From DATJPW01 sp963752855 (GTDB taxonomy: Bacteria > Desulfobacterota > Desulfomonilia > Desulfomonilales > Desulfomonilaceae): DNA of 64,000 bases. The translations under genes and the position numbers were made by a program. The notes under the pieces were generated by a model. It searched no databases. It was not told the origin of the DNA and saw nothing but the letters and a program-made list of their open reading frames with translations. Shown one piece after another: positions 57,519-64,000 of the stretch (position 1 is the first letter of the stretch; every line of letters starts with the position of its first letter). The stretch spans positions 1 through 64,000 of the forward strand of contig CAVVZX010000045.1 of the NCBI GenBank assembly GCA_963752855.1. Reading direction: 5' to 3'.

Positions 57519-57700
57519 GCCATCCTCCTTTGAATTTGTAAACAAATATTAGATAAGAACTCCTGCAACAGGAATTTATTTTCCCATCCTATTTCTCAGG
57601 CGACTAGGCCGCCGGGATAGAAACAGCGCACACGGATGCCTTTCCAATGTGGACTTGAGCAAAAGTAGGGACCTAGCGCTCCGTGGAATTGCCGGTCCAT

Positions 57701-58468
57701 TCAAGCGACGTCGGACTCCAACGCTGCCGCAATCTTTTCTATCGCCTGGAAGATGATCGGATCTTCCAAGGACGGCGGCCGGCTTTCCAGATCGGCTGAC
57801 GCGATCTCCTCCGAAAAGGGGAGTATCCCTATGAGAGGAATTCCGTCCAGGTTTTTGTGAAGGAACTCTTCCTCTCTTGCGTTACGCACCTTACTACCTA
57901 CTGCGGCAACCCTGTGAAGACCTATATCTTGTGTGAGCTGTCTAACCTTGGCTGCGGTTTCGATGCTTCGCTGACCAGGTTCGACCACCACTACCAGCCG
58001 ATCCACGCCTTGTGCGGTGCCACGACCCAGATGCTCGATGCCCGCTTCCATGTCCATAATTACTCGATCCTTTTGATAAAGGACCAGATGATTTATCAGC
58101 GCTTTGAGCAATGTGCTCTCGGGACAAATGCAGCCCCCGCCGCCTTTCTTGACCGTGCCCATTACCAGCAAGCGCACGCCGTCCTTTTCTCTGCCCAATG
58201 CTTCCGGGAGATCGTCAACTCTGGGATTCAATTTGAAAAATCCACCGACGGTTCCGGGTTTGGCCCCGGTCCGTTCAAAGATAAGGTCTTCCATCTTTGA
58301 AACAGGAGTCAATCCGGTGGTATCAATGCCTATCGCTGAACCCAAATTTGCGTCCGGGTCCGCGTCCACGGCCAGCACTCTGTACCCTTGTTTGGCCCAA
58401 TAGCGAGCCAATAGACTACTGAGCGTTGTCTTGCCGACTCCGCCTTTTCCTGAAACAGCTATCTTCAT
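57701..58468 (-). CDS. cooC: CO dehydrogenase maturation ATPase CooC-like
   Basis: 255 residues. A MinD/NifH-type ATPase with the deviant Walker A GKGGVGKTTLSS at the start, VDADPDANLGSAIG near residue 37 and the CxC pair in GGGGCICPEST near residue 115, the metal site of CooC. It inserts nickel into carbon monoxide dehydrogenase using ATP. No cooS/acs genes are in the window. The DUF3786 gene lies 84 bases upstream on the same strand. The frame is intact. Confidence 0.9.
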   Translation of the reverse strand: MKIAVSGKGGVGKTTLSSLLARYWAKQGYRVLAVDADPDANLGSAIGIDTTGLTPVSKMEDLIFERTGAKPGTVGGFFKLNPRVDDLPEALGREKDGVRLLVMGTVKKGGGGCICPESTLLKALINHLVLYQKDRVIMDMEAGIEHLGRGTAQGVDRLVVVVEPGQRSIETAAKVRQLTQDIGLHRVAAVGSKVRNAREEEFLHKNLDGIPLIGILPFSEEIASADLESRPPSLEDPIIFQAIEKIAAALESDVA

Positions 58469-58552
58469 ACTATTCCCAACACCGATTCAAATTCCAAGCA
58501 TTGAATATTTATAAGTAAACCTCATGGTTCATTTCTGAAACCGCGTGAAAGT

Positions 58553-59197
58553 CTATTCGCTGGAAGCCTTGACTAGCTCCAAAACAGCCATCTGTCCTGC
58601 AACGGCCATGTCTTCGGCGCTGAAAAACTTATCTGCGGTTTCGTCAAACAGCACGCTAGCTTCCGGGGGGAATTCTTCATCCCCTCCCCACAATATACAA
58701 GTAATCGGCAAGCAAGGGAAATAAGCCAATTCTACGGCCGCGTCACCAGTCTGAATGATTCTGCCGTCAAGGTTCTTACCGGCTTCAAGCATTAGACCTG
58801 GTTCATTCCCGAAAACGCCGATCAATACGTCGCGGGTCCTACGGTTAAACGCGGGTTCGTAGAGGCGCCCTTCCTTGAATTCTCTGAAATGTTTCAAATT
58901 TCCTGTCGGCTGCATTCCGCTCGCGTTATTCAGATAGTGGATGGTAAGGATAGCGAGCCAGATGGCGGCTTCCTCACCTGTCTCCACGATGGAAAACCGC
59001 TGGGTGTCCACATCCAGCGCTATTTTCCTGTTCAAATGGGGGACAATGACCGATCTACCCTCGAGGACCGCGCGCGCCTTTTCAGCTATGCGACCCGGAT
59101 CTTTTCGACTGAAAATCTCCAGACCTATCTTGAGGGCCTGTTCGTAATTGTCCTGCCTCGGAAGCTCGGGATGAGACAAATCTTTGATGTTCAACAT
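58553..59197 (-). CDS. DUF3786 family protein
   Basis: 214 residues. The pattern RNIALDVD-like (RKIALDVDTQ), ILTIHYLNNASG near residue 85, FKEGRLYEPAFNRR and CILWGGDEEFPPEASVLFDETADKF near residue 170 match DUF3786 proteins known from anaerobes with corrinoid and CO dehydrogenase systems. The function is unknown; it may help corrinoid or nickel protein metabolism. The frame is intact. Confidence 0.8.
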   Translation of the reverse strand: MLNIKDLSHPELPRQDNYEQALKIGLEIFSRKDPGRIAEKARAVLEGRSVIVPHLNRKIALDVDTQRFSIVETGEEAAIWLAILTIHYLNNASGMQPTGNLKHFREFKEGRLYEPAFNRRTRDVLIGVFGNEPGLMLEAGKNLDGRIIQTGDAAVELAYFPCLPITCILWGGDEEFPPEASVLFDETADKFFSAEDMAVAGQMAVLELVKASSE

Positions 59198-59282
59198 AGC
59201 AATTATTTGGTATGGGCCGCGGCAAATATCCCGCTCTATTCAGCCGCAGCAAAACATGTTTTCGAACGTCCGGGCAATGACC

Positions 59283-60864
59283 TTAAATCGAAAGACGCCG
59301 GACCGACAAGACATGGTCCAATGCCTTAAGTACGCCTACTGTTTTATCATCCGCCCTAGAATCTGTGTTCAAGAAACAGCAAGGCAGCGCCACCCTGTTC
59401 CTGTCTTGCGAATTGAAAGTGAGAGACATTGATTCCCATATCCCCGAGGATCGTGCCGACTTTACCAATAATTCCGAGCTTGTCCACGACGTCAATAAGG
59501 AGCAATTCACCGGAAAGATCGAATTCCCCGCGATGGGCCCCATACCTGCACATCCTGGGCTCGATCTTGCCGAACAGAGTCCCCTCCACCACTTCCTCGT
59601 CTTTTTCTGTTTTAATCTTATAGCGCAGCAAAGAAGTAAACGCTTCTGCCTTGCTCACTTTAGTTTCAGAGATCACGATTCCTCTCTCTTTGGCTACCAT
59701 CGGGGCATTGACCTGATTGACTTCCTCCTTCATAACGGGCGTGAGAAATCCTGTAAGAAACGATGTGGTAATAGGGCTGAGAGCCATTCCGCTGACTTCG
59801 CCGGAATACTGCGCTTCCACGCCTTTGACTCCGGTCTGAACTATTTGGCCCAGAAATAGTCCCAGTCTTTGCGACAGATCAAGGAACGGTTTTAGTGTTA
59901 TCAAGGCCTCACCGGAGACAGCAGGGGCATTCACCGCATTGCGAATAGTTCCATTGAGCAGGTAATCCTTTATTTGATCGGCTACAGCGATAGCCACATT
60001 TTCTTGGGCTTCTTGAGTGGACGCCCCCAGATGTGGGGTACATATGACTCGATCCAAGCCGATCAGCCTCGTGGCGCCGGGAGGTTCCTGAATGTACACG
60101 TCCAATGCGGCGCCTGCCACTTTGCCCGACTCAATGGCGTCGGCCAGGTCGTCCTCATGGACCACAGGGCCTCTGGAACAATTAATTATACGCACACCCT
60201 GGCGCATCTTGGCAATATTCTTCGCATTTATCAAACCCCTGGTCTCTTCGGTGAGCGGCACGTGCAGAGTTATTATGTCGGCCTCACTAAATACTTCATC
60301 CATCGTGGAAAGTCTTATCTCTAGCTGACTCGCCTGCTCCGGGGACAGGAACGGATCGTAAGCCATGACATTCATTCCCAGCCCTTTGGCTCGATCGGCT
60401 ACTACTGAGCCTATTTTTCCGAGTCCGATTATTCCCAGGGTCTTGTGAAAGATTTCCGTCCCGGAGAACTTCTTCTTTTCCCACTTGCCGGATTTCATGG
60501 AAGCGTTTGCTTGAGGAATATTTCTAACCAGAGACATCATCATGGAAATAGCATGTTCGGCGGTTGTGACTGTATTTCCGCCCGGTGTGTTCATCACCAC
60601 TATGCCTCGTTTGGACGCGGTCGGAATGTCCACGTTGTCCAGGCCCGTGCCGGCCCTTCCGATGACTTTCAGGTTATCTGCGGCCGCAATGATATCCGCT
60701 GTGACTTTAGTGGCTCCACGAATGGCTAACCCGTGATATTGACCGATAATTTGCTTTAATTCTTCAGGGCTGAGACCAACCTTTACGTCTACCTCAAGAG
60801 CATCGGATTCCCGGAGAATTTTCACACCCAATTCGGACAGATTATCGGATATCAGGACCCTCAC
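59283..60864 (-). CDS. serA: D-3-phosphoglycerate dehydrogenase, frameshifted at the end
   Basis: I start it at the GTG at 60864, eight bases after AAGGAGG; the ATG at 60888 would put that site inside the gene. The NAD-binding motif GLGKIGSVVADRA is near residue 140, with catalytic Arg in NCSRGPVV, Glu in IQEPPG and His in TPHLGAST. The intervening and ACT domains follow. The first frame ends at 59356 with an odd tail; dropping one T near 59382 gives FLNTDSRADDKTVGVLKAL and an end at 59283, about 527 residues, normal for the long SerA. First step of serine synthesis. Serine feeds one-carbon units to the folD step. Confidence 0.95.
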
Positions 60865-60926
60865 AGCCGATTCCTCCTTTTTTGTCATAAGTGTTAAAAT
60901 GGCAAGCCGATGAAAGGAATCTGGTA

Positions 60927-60955
60927 TTTCTATCAGTCAAAGTGACTTATGTCAA
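60927..60955 (-). promoter_or_regulatory. Sigma-70-type promoter of serA
   Basis: On the minus strand TTGACA (60950-60955), 17 bases, TAGAAA (60927-60932), about 65 bases before the start codon. Confidence 0.5.
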
Positions 60956-61016
60956 GCAGGCTGCGCATTTTGCGCTGACCGATCGCGCTCGGAATACAGC
61001 TAGAAGGACAAATCAC

Positions 61017-61462
61017 TTAAAAGCCCAAGAGAAAGATCAGCATGATCCCCACAGCGGCCAGGACGACCGGCGGCGGCGGCGCAATCTCAGGCGTAAACAC
61101 TTCTCGTCTCGGGATTGCCAAAAGCGCAGGCTGTTCATAAGCGATCACCGAACTATGAGCCGGCGCATCTTGCGCGGGGCGCCCGGTGGGCCCTAGCCTC
61201 TTGAATGGCTTTATCCAAGGCGTCACTATCGAGAGCAGGAGTCGGAATAGGTGGCCGCGTCCGCCTCCGCGAAATGTGGCACATCCACTTTTTCGTCGTC
61301 GCTCTCCATTTCCGCGATGATCTCGGCAAAAGGTACTTCTTCAGCCTCTTGCGGCGAAAGTCCTGTTGCTGATAGGGCCTGTTCCGGTTCTGAGATATCC
61401 GTCCTGTCCGAGTTTGTGGGTTCTTCCAACAGCTTTTTATCAGACTGCTTTTTTCTGGGCAT
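61017..61462 (-). CDS. Acidic protein with C-terminal membrane anchor, frameshifted
   Basis: The ATG at 61462 follows GAAGGAGA. An acidic, disordered first part (PRKKQSDKKLLEEPTNSDRT, then EVPFAEIIAEMESDDEKVD) moves through two shifts (near 61240 and 61190) into a Pro/Ala-rich linker and a final membrane helix (PPPPVVLAAVGIMLIFLLGF). Joined length is about 148 residues. This is a tail-anchored layout; the family is unknown. Confidence 0.5.
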
Positions 61463-61622
61463 TTGGATTCCTTTGTCTCCTTCAAATTTCGTGTCGCGCA
61501 GACACCTGCCCGCCTGAGGAGGGTCGCCATATTGGGCGGTTCCTAGATTTACCGTTGCCACTGCTGCGATCACATGGTACTTTAAAAGCAGGTCTTTGGA
61601 AAGCAAAACGGGGAGAAACAAT

Positions 61623-62180
61623 ATGGAATCTTCAGGGCCGAACGATATCAAAGAAACGATCTCCGAGCTTATGCAGAATCTTGGGACCGTAGGGTTGTTC
61701 ATGCTTGGTGAAGCGCGATCGTTCTTACGCAAAACCTGGGGAGCGTCGCGTGAAGAGTTCTTTGCGGCCGTGGATCAGACTGCCCGAACAATGAAGCAGT
61801 CCGGCAAGATGGCTGCCGAAGATATTGAAAGGGCGGCGGAAAAGATCAAAGCTTCTTGGGACGTTTTGAACAAAGAGAAGAACGTGGACTGGGACACTTT
61901 TCTGAAGGAGGTTAGGTCCAGATTGGAACGCCTAGGCGCCATAACCCGCGAAACCTTCGAATCGTCCGTGAATCAGGCCAAAGATGTGCTGGACAAGCAG
62001 TGGTCCGCGACCGGCCGCGTAGGTGAAGAACAGCTCAACTCGGTGCGGAAGCAATCGGAAGAGATGGCGGAAGCGTTCAAGAAGCAGTGGGACGTGGTCC
62101 GAGACAAGCTGGAAGATGCGAGCAAGAGAATTGATCGGGCCATAGAGGCGGCATGGGAAGAATTGAAGAAGAAGGAGTAA
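61623..62180 (+). CDS. Hypothetical coiled-coil protein
   Basis: 185 residues from the ATG at 61623 after GGGGAGA. It is almost wholly helical and charged, with Trp at regular points (TWGASREEFFAAV, KIKASWDVLNKEKNVDWDTF, KDVLDKQWSATG, FKKQWDVVRDKL, AAWEELKKKE): about four to five repeats of a long helix, as in apolipoprotein-like or phasin-like proteins. It may coat granules or membranes; this is inference only. It lies between a divergent tail-anchored gene and coaE. Confidence 0.6.
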   Translation: MESSGPNDIKETISELMQNLGTVGLFMLGEARSFLRKTWGASREEFFAAVDQTARTMKQSGKMAAEDIERAAEKIKASWDVLNKEKNVDWDTFLKEVRSRLERLGAITRETFESSVNQAKDVLDKQWSATGRVGEEQLNSVRKQSEEMAEAFKKQWDVVRDKLEDASKRIDRAIEAAWEELKKKE

Positions 62181-62286
62181 CTGGGTAGTTGCTGCGGGAT
62201 AAATGCGCCTCCCTCCCGATTTGCGCGATCAGTTTCGATTCTTAGAATAGATGTTAACATGTTCAGCCGTAAAGACGAGGGGTCTC

Positions 62287-63051
62287 ATGTTGGTTGTGGG
62301 ATTGACTGGAGGTATCGCCTCGGGTAAAAGTACTGTTAGCCGCATGTTCAGGGAGGCGGGAATCCCGGTGATCTGCGCAGATGACCTCGCGCATGAAGTG
62401 GTTAAACCGGGTTCAGCCGCGCTGGAGGAAATCCGACGGACTTTCGGGGACCAATTCGTCGATTCAGCCGGCGCCCTGGATCGGGTGGCTATGGCAAGGC
62501 TGGTATTCCAGGACAAAGGCAAGCGCAAGACCTTGGAATCCATTATTCATCCTCGGGTCGGGGAAGAGCAGGGGAGGTTGCTGCAAGAGTTCGCGGCTCA
62601 AGGTCACAACATAGTAATAGTCGATGTGCCTCTCCTCTATGAAAGCGGATTGGAAGATTCTTTCGACATGATTGTCGTCGCCTACGTCCCTCCCGAAATC
62701 CAGATTGAAAGGTTAATCGCGCGGGACAGCCTGTCGCATGATGAAGCAAGGTCGCGACTTGACGCTCAAATGCCCATTGACGAGAAGAAGACGCTCGCAG
62801 AGCGAGTGATTGACAACACCGGATCGATAGAGCATACGCGAGAACAAGTTATCGAGATTATCGAAGAACTGAGGGATATTGCTAATTCTCAGGTGAAATT
62901 GGCGCAAAGTAGTCCATTTTGTGGCGCCGTTTGCAGGGGCCGGCGTCGGCGAGATGAACCGTCTGAAATCATGACGCTTCTTGAAGCGCCCCTACACAGA
63001 AATCCGGCAGTCAGGTATCTGACGCGGAGCAGAATTGACGAAGTATTTTAG
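62287..63051 (+). CDS. coaE: Dephospho-CoA kinase with repeat-derived C-terminal tail
   Basis: Starts at the ATG at 62287 (MLVVGLTGGIASGKSTVSRMF); an earlier in-frame ATG at 62251 adds an unrelated tail. The P-loop GGIASGKST, DDLAHEVVKPG near residue 32 and DVPLLYESGLE near residue 115 identify CoaE, which phosphorylates dephospho-CoA in the last step of CoA synthesis. The family domain ends near residue 205; the last 50 residues are extra. Bases 62935-62995, coding for about 20 of them, are an inverted copy of the intergenic repeat at 18305-18360. The tail thus probably arose by repeat insertion or is due to a lost stop codon. Confidence 0.92.
   Translation: MLVVGLTGGIASGKSTVSRMFREAGIPVICADDLAHEVVKPGSAALEEIRRTFGDQFVDSAGALDRVAMARLVFQDKGKRKTLESIIHPRVGEEQGRLLQEFAAQGHNIVIVDVPLLYESGLEDSFDMIVVAYVPPEIQIERLIARDSLSHDEARSRLDAQMPIDEKKTLAERVIDNTGSIEHTREQVIEIIEELRDIANSQVKLAQSSPFCGAVCRGRRRRDEPSEIMTLLEAPLHRNPAVRYLTRSRIDEVF
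62935..62995. repeat. Interspersed repeat family E, copy 2 (inside coaE)
   Basis: Read on the minus strand: TAGGGGCGCTTCAAGAAGCG, TCATGATTTCAGACGGTTCA, then a diverged end. Only a few bases differ from the first 40 of the copy at 18305-18360. Confidence 0.75.
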
Positions 63052-63081
63052 CTAACAATTTTTCAGGCAGGACACGAAAAA

Positions 63082-63583
63082 GTGGAAACGTTTATCGGCA
63101 TAGCAATATGGGTGGCGATTTTTGTAATCTGGTACATCCGAACATATCCGGAAAAAGTAAAGGGGCTGATACCCCTTCAAGGAATCAGCCTGAAATGGCC
63201 TGTTCGAAAGAAGAGGAATGCTTCTTCCGCCCGAAAGGCCGCAACCGCATACCGGTGATTACAAATCGCTGGTGGAACAAGTGGAATTCATCTGTTCTAA
63301 AGAGCGGTTTAGCTCCTCCGATGCGGCGGCTATGGTTGAGGCCGTCAAACACCTCATGGAATTGGAACCTGGCAGCGGACAAATTTGGGAAGCTTACGCC
63401 CTGGATTCACTGGAATCCGCTACTATCACGTGTGATGACTGCAAAATCCCTGTAGAAAAGACAGTCAAGAAAACTGGAGTTAAAATATCCTGCAAGAAAT
63501 GCGGAAGATGGCTGGCTCTCAAGAATTCGAAAGTGACAGTTCTCGATCCCAGCAGAGCTGATATCGAAGACTGGGAGAAATAA
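63082..63583 (+). CDS. Membrane-anchored zinc-ribbon-like protein, frameshifted
   Basis: A GTG at 63082 opens a membrane helix (FIGIAIWVAIFVIWYIRTYP) and a basic segment; the frame shifts near 63235 into TGDYKSLVEQVEFICSKERF. The second part has a helical stretch (AAAMVEAVKHLMEL) and two CxxC pairs, CDDCKIP and CKKCGRW, forming a zinc ribbon. About 167 residues joined. The family is not recognised. The weak GGCAGGA before the GTG makes the start uncertain. Confidence 0.55.
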
Positions 63584-63619
63584 CAGGAGGATCGGCATAA
63601 AATCAGAGGAGGCACGGTC

Positions 63620-63937
63620 ATGCGTACTTTGATAATTGTCGTTCTTGCGGTCCTTGCGATTATTTTCGTAGCCGGAACACTGAATGTAGGTGGGGCGCCT
63701 ATTTTCTTCCACCTGGATTCAATGCTTGATACTGATTTGTTCATGGATCTTCATGATTCCATTTTCTTTTTTGTTTATCGCTGGAAAGATCGCGCAGATT
63801 CAGGACTGTCTCGCGCCAAGTCCGACTTGAGAAATTTGAGGAAAAACCGGTCGGTATTGACAACAAAGCCTATCAACGAAAAATCGAAGGCGTGTCAAGG
63901 TAAGACTATTCAGTCAGTATGGCAGGTCAAACAATAG
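63620..63937 (+). CDS. Hypothetical membrane-anchored protein
   Basis: 105 residues; AGAGGAGG is eight bases before the ATG, a strong site. One N-terminal helix (LIIVVLAVLAIIFVAGTL), then FFHLDSMLDTDLFMDLHDSIFFF and a basic tail. The last 45 codons (after RADSGLSRAKSDLR) may be out of frame: the next frame reads NFEEKPVGIDNKAYQRKIEG, which looks more protein-like. Function unknown. It follows the zinc-ribbon gene closely. Confidence 0.5.
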   Translation: MRTLIIVVLAVLAIIFVAGTLNVGGAPIFFHLDSMLDTDLFMDLHDSIFFFVYRWKDRADSGLSRAKSDLRNLRKNRSVLTTKPINEKSKACQGKTIQSVWQVKQ

Positions 63938-64000
63938 AATTAGGATTTGCTCGGAATCTCGCTGGGCAAGGCAGGTGAAATGTAACCTTTCGCCTGTCCC

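Overview
The window looks like chromosome of an anaerobic, diazotrophic Desulfobacterota (former Deltaproteobacteria) bacterium, possibly Syntrophobacter/Desulfomonile-like. The grounds are the methylmalonyl-CoA pathway genes, a class III (oxygen-sensitive) ribonucleotide reductase with its activase, a nif cluster of the nifH-I1-I2-D-K-fdx-E-N-B type, CooC plus DUF3786 genes typical of CO dehydrogenase organisms, and system II cytochrome c biogenesis. The species is inference only. I recognise no rRNA, tRNA, CRISPR array, insertion sequence or prophage.

Layout. 0.1-4.5 kb: sucC-sucD, an acyl-CoA carboxyltransferase and a free B12-binding mutase subunit. 5.2-9.2 kb: a small SAP-like cysteine protein, then panB, a ketopantoate reductase and an MFS carrier. 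9.3-13 kb: an RND exporter and a secreted protein on the minus strand. 13.4-18.1 kb: nrdD, a glutaredoxin-like protein, nrdG, and a small secreted Gly/Tyr-rich ORF with an in-frame TGA followed by a SECIS-like hairpin (best candidate novelty). 18.5-26.8 kb (minus): SDR, nagZ, ccsA, ccsB, a truncated Rossmann protein, a second RND exporter and a Tat-exported FAH-family protein. 27.4-30.6 kb: a diguanylate cyclase, a DHA2 MFS pump and an unlisted 53-residue twin-CX3C protein. 31-40.6 kb: the nif operon behind a clear sigma-54 promoter. 40.7-44 kb: an ankyrin protein and nifA. 44.4-49.5 kb (minus): the methylmalonyl-CoA mutase catalytic subunit, an old-yellow-enzyme homologue, a biotin carrier, methylmalonyl-CoA epimerase, a FmdB-type zinc ribbon, an HExxH protein and a 29-residue COX24-like peptide. 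49.8-55.7 kb: an Rrf2 regulator and housekeeping genes (UPF0280, YfcE, HIT, LapA, ribF). 55.7-61.5 kb (minus): folD, cooC, DUF3786, serA and a tail-anchored protein. 61.6-64 kb: a coiled-coil protein, coaE and two membrane-anchored unknowns.

How it fits together. SucCD, carboxyltransferase, biotin carrier, epimerase and the two-part mutase supply the interconversion of succinyl-CoA, methylmalonyl-CoA and propionyl-CoA, split between two loci about 40 kb apart. The nif genes should be switched on by the nearby NifA through sigma-54 and tuned after translation by the PII-like pair NifI1/NifI2. NrdD/NrdG are probably under NrdR control.

Two global properties matter to a reader. First, roughly forty reading-frame breaks interrupt about twenty otherwise well-conserved genes, often at short base runs; this looks like uncorrected sequencing indels rather than gene decay, and I describe such genes over their joined extents. 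Second, several families of short palindromic repeats sit in gene borders all through the window, one of them read as the C-terminal tail of CoaE.
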